Shown one piece after another: positions 57,181 through 64,000 of a stretch of DNA of 64,000 nt; position 1 is the stretch's first letter; each line of letters starts with the position of its first letter. The notes beneath the pieces were generated by a model. The model did not search any database. It saw only the letters and a program-made list of their open reading frames with translations, and had not been told where the DNA came from. The stretch is from Rhizobium mongolense USDA 1844. GTDB taxonomy: Bacteria; Pseudomonadota; Alphaproteobacteria; Rhizobiales; Rhizobiaceae. The stretch covers positions 124,001 through 188,000 of the forward strand of contig NZ_ATTQ01000007.1 of assembly GCF_000419765.1 (NCBI RefSeq), given 5' to 3'. The translations under genes and the position numbers were made by a program.

Positions 57181-58566
57181 ATGCCTATCAACATCACGAT
57201 GCCAGCCCTTTCTCCGACGATGGAAGAAGGCAATCTGGCCAAGTGGCTCGTCAAGGAAGGCGACACCGTCAAGTCCGGCGACGTGATCGCCGAGATCGAG
57301 ACAGACAAGGCGACAATGGAAGTCGAAGCCGTCGATGAGGGCACGATTGCCAAGATCGTCGTTCCGGCCGGTACGGAAGGCGTGAAGGTCAATGCGCTGA
57401 TCGCGGTTCTTGCCGGCGAAGGCGAGGAGGTTGCTGCCGCTGCAAGTGGCGCGGGTTCGGCTGCTGCCTCGTCCTTCGAGGCGAAAGCCCAAAGCGCTTC
57501 CGCCCCTCGGGATGAGGCAGGGAAAGGCACCGCGCCAGCCGCTGCGCTGCTTGCCGCAAATGCCAATGTGAGCGCTCAGCCTGAGGTGCCGCTGCAGTCG
57601 GCCCCGAAGGGCGAGGGCGGCACACGCACCTTCTCCTCGCCGCTCGCGCGGCGTCTGGCCAAGGAAGCTGGTATAGATCTTTCCGCAATTGCCGGTTCCG
57701 GCCCACGCGGCCGTGTGGTTAAGAGCGATGTCGAGGCCGCCGTCGCCGGTGGTGGTGCTAAAGCGGCTCCCGCTGCTGCTGCGGCGGCGCCGCAGGTTGC
57801 CGCGGCCCCTCCGGCTGTAGCCAAGGGGACACCGGAAGAGGCTGTCCTCAAGCTCTTCGAGCCGGGCTCCTACGAGCTGGTGCCGCATGACGGCATGCGC
57901 AAGACGATTGCCCGCCGTCTGGTGGAATCCAAGCAGACCATCCCGCACTTCTACGTCACCGTCGATTGCGAACTGGATGCGCTTCTGGCGCTTCGTGCCC
58001 AGCTCAACGATTCCGCCCCTCGCAAGGATGGTGCCCCGGCCTACAAGCTTTCTGTCAACGACATGGTCATCAAGGCGATGGCGCTCGCGCTGCGAGACGT
58101 TCCGGACGCGAATGTGTCCTGGACCGAAAACAACATGGTCAAGCACAAGCATGCCGATGTCGGCGTCGCCGTCTCCATTCCAGGCGGGCTGATCACCCCG
58201 ATCGTCCGCAAGGCTGAAGAAAAGACGCTGTCCGCCATCTCCAACGAGATGCGTGATCTCGGCAAGCGCGCCAAGGACCGCAAGCTGAAACCTGAGGAAT
58301 ACCAAGGCGGCACGACCTCGGTCTCGAACATGGGCATGATGGGCGTGAAGGACTTCGCAGCCGTCGTCAATCCGCCACACGCGACGATCCTTGCGGTTGG
58401 CGCCGGCGAGCAGCGCGTCATTGTCAAGAAGGGCGAAATGGCGATCGCGACCGTGATGAGCATCACGCTTTCGACCGACCACCGTTGCGTCGACGGTGCG
58501 CTCGGCGCCGAGTTGCTGCAGGCCTTCAAGGGCTATATCGAAAACCCGATGAGCATGCTTGTCTGA
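57181..58566 (+). CDS. pdhC: dihydrolipoamide acetyltransferase, E2 of pyruvate dehydrogenase
   Basis: A 461-residue E2. A lipoyl domain (1-78, with [13 protein letters not shown]) very like that of E1 beta, a linker, the peripheral-subunit-binding domain ([20 protein letters not shown], about 145-180), a second Ala-rich linker and the catalytic domain (about 235-461) with the [14 protein letters not shown] active-site His. It forms the core of the complex. 18 bp after the E1 beta gene. Confidence 0.96.
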   Translation: MPINITMPALSPTMEEGNLAKWLVKEGDTVKSGDVIAEIETDKATMEVEAVDEGTIAKIVVPAGTEGVKVNALIAVLAGEGEEVAAAASGAGSAAASSFEAKAQSASAPRDEAGKGTAPAAALLAANANVSAQPEVPLQSAPKGEGGTRTFSSPLARRLAKEAGIDLSAIAGSGPRGRVVKSDVEAAVAGGGAKAAPAAAAAAPQVAAAPPAVAKGTPEEAVLKLFEPGSYELVPHDGMRKTIARRLVESKQTIPHFYVTVDCELDALLALRAQLNDSAPRKDGAPAYKLSVNDMVIKAMALALRDVPDANVSWTENNMVKHKHADVGVAVSIPGGLITPIVRKAEEKTLSAISNEMRDLGKRAKDRKLKPEEYQGGTTSVSNMGMMGVKDFAAVVNPPHATILAVGAGEQRVIVKKGEMAIATVMSITLSTDHRCVDGALGAELLQAFKGYIENPMSMLV

Positions 58567-58585
58567 TCATTGAGCGGAGACGGAA

Positions 58586-59227
58586 ATGACGAAGACCGTT
58601 CTTTGCTATGGCGACTCGCTGACCTGGGGCTACGATCCGGTTTCGCTGAGGCGGCATGCCTATGAGGACCGCTGGCCGAGCGTGCTGCAGGCAGCGCTTG
58701 GCGGTGCGGCGCATGTTATTCCGGAAGGAATGAACGGCCGGACGACCGCTTTCGACGACCATCTCGCCGATTGCGACCGCAACGGTGCGCGCGTCCTGCC
58801 GACGATCCTGCAGACGCATGCGCCGCTTGATCTCGTCATCATCATGCTCGGAACCAACGACATGAAGTCGGTCGTGGCGGGATCGGCGTTTGCCGCCTGC
58901 CAGGGCATCGGCCGTCTGGTGCGCCTGATCCGCAATCATGCCTGGCCCTTTGAATTCGATGGGCCGGACATCCTAATCATAGCCCCGCCGGCGATCTGCG
59001 CGACTGGGAATGTGCCTTTTGCCGCTTCATTCCCGGGCGGTATCGAGGAATCGGCAAAACTCGCAACGCTTTATCGTGACCTTGCCGACGAACTCGGTTG
59101 CGGCTTCTTCGACGGCAACTCCGTCGCGAAGACGACACCGGTCGACGGCATCCATCTCGATGCGGAAAATACCCGCGCTCTCGGGCGCGGGCTGGAATCA
59201 ACTGTACGGATGATGCTGGGGCTCTGA
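58586..59227 (+). CDS. SGNH/GDSL-family hydrolase
   Basis: A 213-residue esterase-type protein. All four SGNH blocks are present: CYGDSLTWGYDP (nucleophile Ser about 10), the Gly in EGMNGRTT (about 51), GTNDMK (about 92-97) and DGIHLD (Asp and His, about 190-195). The fold is that of arylesterase-type enzymes that act on carbohydrate or lipid esters. No signal peptide, so cytoplasmic. Placed between E2 and E3 genes by 19-bp spacing, so expressed with the pdh operon; why is unknown. Confidence 0.88.
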   Translation: MTKTVLCYGDSLTWGYDPVSLRRHAYEDRWPSVLQAALGGAAHVIPEGMNGRTTAFDDHLADCDRNGARVLPTILQTHAPLDLVIIMLGTNDMKSVVAGSAFAACQGIGRLVRLIRNHAWPFEFDGPDILIIAPPAICATGNVPFAASFPGGIEESAKLATLYRDLADELGCGFFDGNSVAKTTPVDGIHLDAENTRALGRGLESTVRMMLGL

Positions 59228-59229
59228 AC

Positions 59230-59811
59230 ATGGCCTCTTTCGCCGCGCTGCGGCCGGCAGAACGGCGGGACGCGGCGGAGCTGGCCATCCTCGTGGACAT
59301 CGGCTCGCACGGCGTTGCTTCCTGGCTTTGGTTCGCAGAGGTGGCGGGCAGCCGCGCCGACACGCCGCTGGAGCGGGGCCGGATGAAGTTGAGCCGCGAT
59401 GGCGCATCGGGAAATTGGCAGTGCGCGGTGATTGCCGAGGCTTATGGCGAGATCGCCGGAACGGCGGTGGGCTATGCGCTTGGCGAAGAGATTAGAGCGA
59501 TCACGGCGGATCGTCCTGCGCTGGAGCCGGTCATAGCACTACAAAAGCAGGCGGCCGGAAACTGGTTCATCGGCACACTGGCCGTCTACCGCCATCTGCG
59601 CGGTATCGGCATCGGAAAGCGATTGCTGGGCGACCAGATCGAGAAAGCGGGAGAGCGGGCTGTCAGCCTGATCACCGCAAGTGATAACGAGGCAGCGCTC
59701 GCGCTGTACGAGAAGAATGGGTTTTCGCAAGCCGCCCGCGCTGAGGCCGTGGCGCTTTTCGAAAACAGCAGGAAACACGAGTGGGTGCTTTTGACCCGCC
59801 TCGCCGGATAA
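59230..59811 (+). CDS. GNAT family N-acetyltransferase
   Basis: A 193-residue acetyltransferase from ATG 59230, 2 bp after the SGNH stop. The acetyl-CoA site is at about 120-135 (IGTLAVYRHLRGIGIGKRLL, with the R-x-x-G-x-G motif), and the C-terminal SLITASDNEAALALYEKNGF is typical. N-terminal SFAALRPAERRDAAELAILV. Substrate unknown. Likely part of the pdh operon. Confidence 0.85.
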   Translation: MASFAALRPAERRDAAELAILVDIGSHGVASWLWFAEVAGSRADTPLERGRMKLSRDGASGNWQCAVIAEAYGEIAGTAVGYALGEEIRAITADRPALEPVIALQKQAAGNWFIGTLAVYRHLRGIGIGKRLLGDQIEKAGERAVSLITASDNEAALALYEKNGFSQAARAEAVALFENSRKHEWVLLTRLAG

Positions 59812-59826
59812 AAAAGGCAGGAAAAC

Positions 59827-61275
59827 ATGGCTGAGAATTACGACGTCATCATCATCGGCTCCGGTCCGGGCGGCTATGTCGCCGCCGTGCGTGCCGGCCA
59901 GCTCGGTCTGAAGACCGCGATCGTCGAACGCGAGCACCTGGGCGGCATCTGCCTGAACTGGGGCTGCATCCCGACCAAGGCGTTGCTGCGCTCGGCCGAA
60001 ATTCTCGACCATTCCAATCATTTGAAGGATTACGGCCTTGTTCTCGAAGGCAAGGTCAGTGCCGATGTGAAGGCCGTTGTTGCCCGTTCGCGGGGCGTCT
60101 CCGCACGCCTCAATAGCGGTGTCGGCTTCCTGATGAAGAAAAATAAGGTGGATGTGATCTGGGGCGAGGCCAAGATCACCAAGCCCGGCGAGATCGTCGT
60201 CTCCAAGTCTTCCAAGCCGGTTGTTGAGCCGCAGCATCCGCTGCCGAAGAACATCAAGAGCCAGGAAGGTACTTATACCGCCAAGCATATCATTATTGCG
60301 ACCGGCGCCCGTCCGCGCGCGCTGCCGGGCATCGAGCCGGACGGCAAGCTGATCTGGACCTATTTCGAGGCGCTGAAACCGGATGTCATGCCGAAGTCCT
60401 TGATCGTCATGGGCTCGGGCGCCATCGGCATCGAATTCGCGAGCTTCTACCTCTCGATGGGTGTCGATGTGACGGTCGTCGAAGTCCTGCCGACGATCAT
60501 GCCGGTCGAGGATGCGGAAGTGACCGCCATCGCCCGCAAGCAGCTGGAAAAGCGCGGCATGAAGATCTTCACGAGCGCCAAGGTGGCGAAGGTCGAGAAG
60601 GGCGCCGGCAGCATCACGGCCCATGTCGAGACGGCTGACGGCAAGATCCGGCAGATCACCGCGGACCGTATGATCTCAGCCGTCGGCGTGCAGGGCAATA
60701 TCGAGAATCTCGGTCTCGAAACACTCGGCGTAAAAACGGACCGCGGCTGCGTGGTAATTGACGGCTATGGCAAGACCAACGTTCCCGGCATCTACGCGAT
60801 CGGCGATGTCGCCGGCCCGCCGATGCTGGCTCACAAGGCCGAACATGAAGGCGTTGTCTGCGTCGAAAAGCTCGCCGGCTTGCCGAATGTTCATCCGACC
60901 GACAAGGGCAAGGTTCCAGGCTGCACCTATTGCCAGCCGCAGGTTGCCTCTGTTGGCCTGACGGAAGCAAGGGCCAAGGAACTGGGCCGCGACATCCGCG
61001 TCGGCCGCTTCTCCTTCGCCGCAAACGGCAAGGCGATTGCGCTCGGCGAGGACCAGGGCCTCTGCAAGGTGATCTTCGACAAGAAGACCGGCGAACTCCT
61101 CGGAGCGCATATGGTTGGCGCTGAGGTAACCGAGCTGATCCATGGCTTCGTCGTCGCGATGAACCTCGAGACGACCGAGGAAGAACTGATGCACACGATC
61201 TTCCCGCATCCGACCGTCTCCGAATCGATGAAGGAAGCCGTTCTGGACGCTTACGGCCGGGTGTTGAACGCTTGA
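59827..61275 (+). CDS. lpdA: dihydrolipoyl dehydrogenase, E3
   Basis: A 482-residue flavoprotein. The FAD motif GSGPGGYVAAVRAGQLG is at about 11-27, the redox disulfide GGICLNWGCIPTK (Cys about 41 and 46) follows, the NAD site (MGSGAIGIEFASFY) is near 190 and the C-terminal catalytic His is in HTIFPHPTVSES. It reoxidises the lipoyl groups of the pdh complex. AAAGGCAGG upstream. 15 bp after the GNAT gene. Confidence 0.97.
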   Translation: MAENYDVIIIGSGPGGYVAAVRAGQLGLKTAIVEREHLGGICLNWGCIPTKALLRSAEILDHSNHLKDYGLVLEGKVSADVKAVVARSRGVSARLNSGVGFLMKKNKVDVIWGEAKITKPGEIVVSKSSKPVVEPQHPLPKNIKSQEGTYTAKHIIIATGARPRALPGIEPDGKLIWTYFEALKPDVMPKSLIVMGSGAIGIEFASFYLSMGVDVTVVEVLPTIMPVEDAEVTAIARKQLEKRGMKIFTSAKVAKVEKGAGSITAHVETADGKIRQITADRMISAVGVQGNIENLGLETLGVKTDRGCVVIDGYGKTNVPGIYAIGDVAGPPMLAHKAEHEGVVCVEKLAGLPNVHPTDKGKVPGCTYCQPQVASVGLTEARAKELGRDIRVGRFSFAANGKAIALGEDQGLCKVIFDKKTGELLGAHMVGAEVTELIHGFVVAMNLETTEEELMHTIFPHPTVSESMKEAVLDAYGRVLNA

Positions 61276-61328
61276 TAATTTCCCTTTCCACCCTCTGTCC
61301 GAAGGTAGAAAAAAGAAAGGAAATCATC

Positions 61329-61583
61329 ATGTCTATGGAGACGCAGGCATGGCTTGTCTTCCTCCTGATTGGCCTCGTTGCGGGCTTCCTAGCGAGCTTG
61401 GTCGTCGGCGGAGGTGGATTGATACGCTGCCTGCTCAGCGGCATCATCGGCGCGTTCGTGGGCGGGTTTCTGTTCAATGCGCTGGGCATATCGCTCGGCA
61501 TTGAAAATGCGTTGGTCGTGCAGATCATTCACGCCACAGTGGGCGCCATTCTCGTGGTGTTGATTGCAAGGGCGATAGCTTAG
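61329..61583 (+). CDS. GlsB/YeaQ/YmgE-type membrane protein
   Basis: An 84-residue hydrophobic protein from ATG 61329 with GAAAGGAA about 9 bases upstream. Three membrane segments (about 9-27, 31-51 and 60-82) and the Gly-rich GLVAGFLASLVVGGGGLI fit transglycosylase-associated GlsB-type proteins. Stress-linked in relatives. A second GlsB-type gene follows 14 bp later. Confidence 0.8.
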   Translation: MSMETQAWLVFLLIGLVAGFLASLVVGGGGLIRCLLSGIIGAFVGGFLFNALGISLGIENALVVQIIHATVGAILVVLIARAIA

Positions 61584-61597
61584 GGAAAACGACAATC

Positions 61598-61846
61598 ATG
61601 GAAGGCGTCGGCTGGATAGCGGCAATCATCATCGGCGGTTTCGCGGGCTGGCTCGCCGGCAAGCTGATGGAAGCGCGATATGGCATTGTGCTGAACATCG
61701 TGCTCGGCATCGTCGGTTCGGTGGTCGCGACCGCCATCCTGGCGCAATTCCACATCGAGGTGGCCGCAGGACGGCTCAGCTATTTCGTCACCGGCTTCCT
61801 CGGTGCCTGCCTGCTGATATTCATCGCCCGGCTCGTGCGGCGATAA
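61598..61846 (+). CDS. GlsB/YeaQ/YmgE-type membrane protein
   Basis: An 82-residue paralogue-like protein with three membrane spans. AIIIGGFAGWLAGKLMEARY and GIVLNIVLGIVGSVVATAIL are the GlsB signatures. It sits in tandem with the gene at 61329, probably from duplication, though sequence identity is low by eye. Confidence 0.8.
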   Translation: MEGVGWIAAIIIGGFAGWLAGKLMEARYGIVLNIVLGIVGSVVATAILAQFHIEVAAGRLSYFVTGFLGACLLIFIARLVRR

Positions 61847-61940
61847 TGCGCGCCACGGCTCGAATTGTAAGGTTCGAGCAAAACGCTTATGTGCAGACGG
61901 ATGACGAAGCCGCATGGAGCGGCGGAAAGTTGATACTGCA

Positions 61941-62912
61941 ATGGTAACCATTCTCGACACGATCAATCCCGACGCCAAGCGCGTGCGGCATCCGGAAAAG
62001 GCGAACCGCCCCGATACGGAAGTCATGCGCAAGCCGGACTGGATCCGCGTCAAGGCCCCGACCTCGAAGGGCTATGCCGAAACGCGCGCGATCGTGAAGG
62101 AAAACAAGCTCGTCACCGTCTGCGAAGAAGCCGGATGTCCGAATATCGGCGAGTGCTGGGACAAGAAGCATGCGACATTCATGATCATGGGCGAGATCTG
62201 TACCCGTGCCTGCGCCTTCTGCAACGTCTCGACCGGCAAGCCGAACGCGCTCGACATGGCAGAGCCTGAAAACGTCGCCAAGGCCGTGAAGGAGATGGGC
62301 CTTTCCCACGTCGTCATCACCTCGGTCGACCGCGACGATCTGGAAGACGGCGGTGCTGAGCATTTCGAGAGGGTGATCTGGGCGATCCGCGCCGCATCTC
62401 CGGCAACCACGATCGAAATCCTGACGCCGGACTTCCTGCGCAAGCCGGGCGCGCTGGAGCGCGTGGTCGCCGCCAAGCCGGATGTCTTCAATCACAATCT
62501 GGAAACCGTGCCGTCGAACTACCTGACGGTCCGCCCAGGCGCCCGCTATTTCCACTCCATTCGCCTGCTGCAGCGCGTGAAGGAACTGGACCCGACGATG
62601 TTCACCAAGTCCGGCATCATGGTTGGCCTTGGCGAAGAGCGCAACGAAGTGCTCCAATTGATGGACGACCTGCGCACCGCCGACGTCGACTTCCTGACGA
62701 TCGGCCAGTACCTGCAACCGACCCGCAAGCACCACAAGATCGAGAAGTTCGTGACGCCGGATGAATTCAAGTCCTACGAAACCGTCGCCTACACCAAGGG
62801 TTTCCTAATGGTGGCATCGAGCCCGCTCACCCGCTCCTCGCACCACGCCGGCGACGACTTCACGCGATTGAGGGCGGCGCGCGAAAAGAAGCTGCTGATG
62901 GCGGCGGAATAA
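61941..62912 (+). CDS. lipA: lipoyl synthase
   Basis: A 323-residue radical-SAM enzyme that inserts sulfur into octanoyl-lysine to make lipoyl groups. ATG 61941 begins [20 protein letters not shown]. The auxiliary cluster Cys are in [15 protein letters not shown], the radical-SAM CxxxCxxC in [14 protein letters not shown], and the C-terminal Arg-Ser-Ser-His motif RSSHHAG is present. Its products are the lipoylated E1 beta and E2 encoded just upstream. A terminator hairpin follows. Confidence 0.97.
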   Translation: MVTILDTINPDAKRVRHPEKANRPDTEVMRKPDWIRVKAPTSKGYAETRAIVKENKLVTVCEEAGCPNIGECWDKKHATFMIMGEICTRACAFCNVSTGKPNALDMAEPENVAKAVKEMGLSHVVITSVDRDDLEDGGAEHFERVIWAIRAASPATTIEILTPDFLRKPGALERVVAAKPDVFNHNLETVPSNYLTVRPGARYFHSIRLLQRVKELDPTMFTKSGIMVGLGEERNEVLQLMDDLRTADVDFLTIGQYLQPTRKHHKIEKFVTPDEFKSYETVAYTKGFLMVASSPLTRSSHHAGDDFTRLRAAREKKLLMAAE

Positions 62913-62935
62913 TCAACGAAGGCTTGCATTTTCTG

Positions 62936-62965
62936 AAAGCCGCGGCGACCTCCCGCGGCTTTTCC
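62936..62965 (+). terminator. terminator after lipA
   Basis: AAAGCCGCGG / CCGCGGCTTT stem with 7-base loop and TTTT, 24 bp past the lipA stop. It also precedes the P-loop ATPase by 15 bp. Confidence 0.75.
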
Positions 62966-62977
62966 TTGGAGGATGCC

Positions 62978-63547
62978 ATGGCCTGGTTGAGCGATGTCAG
63001 GGATGCCGCCCATCGGCTGAAGACGGCTGATCGCGTACTCGTCGTCGGCTGCTCCGGCGGCGGCAAGACCACGCTTGCGCGGAAGATCGCAACGCGCTTC
63101 AGCCTGCCCTTCATTTCCATGGATCGGGAGTTCTTCTGGCTGCCGGGCCGGGTCGCACGCGCAAGGCCGGAGCAGCGGGCGTTGATAGCCGAACGGATCA
63201 AGCGAGATCGCTGGATCATGGACGGAACCAATACGTCGAGCTTTGATCTCCGGCTGCCGCGGACCGATATCGTCCTGTGGGTCCGCATGCCGCGTCTGAT
63301 ATGCGTTTGGGGCGCCGTCAGCCGCTGGCTGAAGTGGATTGGGCGTACACGGCCGGAAATGACGCCGGGCTGTCCGGAGCAGGTCGATCTCGAATTCCTG
63401 CGCTACATCTGGAATTTCGAAAAGAAGCATTCGCCCATGGTTCTCGCCGCCATGGCCGCCCACGGCCCCGATGTCTTCCCGGTTCTCCAGCTAAAATCAC
63501 GCCATCAGATGCGCGAGCTTCTTGATCTTCTCGGCTCTCCCGCTTAA
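62978..63547 (+). CDS. P-loop ATPase, adenylate-kinase-like
   Basis: A 189-residue protein from ATG 62978 with TTGGAGGA 8 bases upstream. Walker A GCSGGGKTT is at 24-32. RWIMDGTNTSSFDLRLPRTD and VLWVRMPRLICVWGAVSRWL are the NMP-kinase-like core of the topology-modulation (FlaR-like) group. Intact frame. Substrate unknown. It is separated from lipA by a terminator, so it may have its own promoter or be read through. Confidence 0.8.
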   Translation: MAWLSDVRDAAHRLKTADRVLVVGCSGGGKTTLARKIATRFSLPFISMDREFFWLPGRVARARPEQRALIAERIKRDRWIMDGTNTSSFDLRLPRTDIVLWVRMPRLICVWGAVSRWLKWIGRTRPEMTPGCPEQVDLEFLRYIWNFEKKHSPMVLAAMAAHGPDVFPVLQLKSRHQMRELLDLLGSPA

Positions 63548-63556
63548 CTGCCGATC

Positions 63557-64000
63557 ATGCCGCAATTCGAAACGCATCACCGCGTCCCGCACTCCGCCAA
63601 TCAGATGTTCGACCTCGTGGCCGATGTGGAACGCTATCCGGAATTCCTGCCGCTCTGCGAAGCCCTGAGCATACGCAGCAGCAAGGAGCGCGACGGCAAG
63701 ATCTTGCTGATTGCCGACATGACCGTCGGCTACAAGGCGATCCGCGAGACCTTCACGACGCAGGTGCTCGTCAACAAGGCGGAGCGCTTCATCGACGTCA
63801 AATATATCGACGGGCCGTTCCGGTATCTCGACAATCGCTGGCGCTTTGAGGAGGCCGGTGACGGCTGCACCATCCATTTCTTCATCGACTACGAGTTCAA
63901 GAGTCGGATCCTCGGTGCGCTGATGGGCTCGATGTTCGACCGCGCCTTCCGCATGTTTTCCGAGGCTTTCGAAAAGAGGGCGGAAGCGATCTACCGGTAG
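63557..64000 (+). CDS. COQ10/RatA-like START-domain protein
   Basis: A 147-residue polyketide-cyclase/SRPBCC protein. HHRVPHSANQMFDLVADVER and the C-terminal helix MFDRAFRMFSEAFEKRAEAI give the hydrophobic-pocket fold. Homologues bind coenzyme Q (COQ10) or act as RatA. Nine bp after the P-loop gene. Its stop is the last codon of the window, so the gene is complete. Confidence 0.88.
   Translation: MPQFETHHRVPHSANQMFDLVADVERYPEFLPLCEALSIRSSKERDGKILLIADMTVGYKAIRETFTTQVLVNKAERFIDVKYIDGPFRYLDNRWRFEEAGDGCTIHFFIDYEFKSRILGALMGSMFDRAFRMFSEAFEKRAEAIYR

Noticed and set aside
56806..58482. A 558-codon open frame on the minus strand
   Set aside because: Opposite the pdhB and pdhC genes; Arg/His-rich shadow sequence.

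Overview
The window looks like a chromosomal segment of a Rhizobium-type alphaproteobacterium (Rhizobiaceae). The basis is gene content and order: aapJQMP, the rpsB-tsf-pyrH-frr-uppS-cdsA-rseP-bamA-lpxD-fabZ-lpxA-lpxI-lpxB block, a pyruvate dehydrogenase operon whose E1 beta carries its own lipoyl domain, DUF982, DUF3126 and EipB families, and a direct-repeat GTTC-N7-GTTC LexA box. Species is not determined.

Bases 1-4777 are the right end of an integrated element. It holds a DUF433/PIN-like toxin-antitoxin pair whose antitoxin is cut by an amber codon, small hypothetical genes, two small HTH/excisionase-like genes and a DUF4102-type tyrosine integrase. It ends in a 51-bp 3' piece of tRNA-Arg(TCT), which is the expected attachment-site scar. 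The intact tRNA and other att site should lie left of the window.

Bases 4778-12600 are a decayed accessory stretch. They contain two separate fragments of IS481-family transposase, an IS256-family transposase tail, a DUF6892-type gene broken by two frameshifts, a P-loop kinase gene damaged at both ends, a DUF982 gene with a proline-rich tail, an alpha/beta hydrolase, a CatB-type acetyltransferase, a nucleotidyltransferase/HAD pair, and a small lipoprotein.

Bases 12750-31700 carry core and lifestyle genes: the general amino-acid ABC transporter aapJQMP (minus strand), metC-like lyase, FAD monooxygenase, zinc-finger protein, hydrolase, cysE, DUF3126, DUF3597, a phasin with likely PhaR sites, clpS-clpA, HIT protein, FemAB/GNAT-like protein, glycerophosphodiesterase-RidA pair, EipB and a pentapeptide-repeat protein.

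Bases 31745-45690 are the translation and envelope block, from a metallophosphatase through rpsB, tsf, pyrH, frr, isoprenoid and phospholipid synthesis (uppS, cdsA), envelope proteolysis and outer-membrane assembly (rseP, bamA), and lipid A synthesis (lpxD, fabZ, lpxA, lpxI, lpxB), ending in a bidirectional terminator shared with gltA.

Bases 45711-64000 hold gltA, a collapsed comEC remnant, lexA with its SOS box, a VOC protein with kdsA, a chemoreceptor, eno, ftsB, the pdh operon (pdhA, E1 beta, E2, with SGNH hydrolase and GNAT inserted before lpdA), two GlsB-type membrane proteins, lipA, a P-loop ATPase and a COQ10-like protein.

No CRISPR array, intact IS, rRNA or complete tRNA was seen. 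No clearly new multi-gene system was found. The most informative observations are the integration scar, the layered gene decay beside it, the comEC scar, and several strong uncatalogued hairpins and operators.
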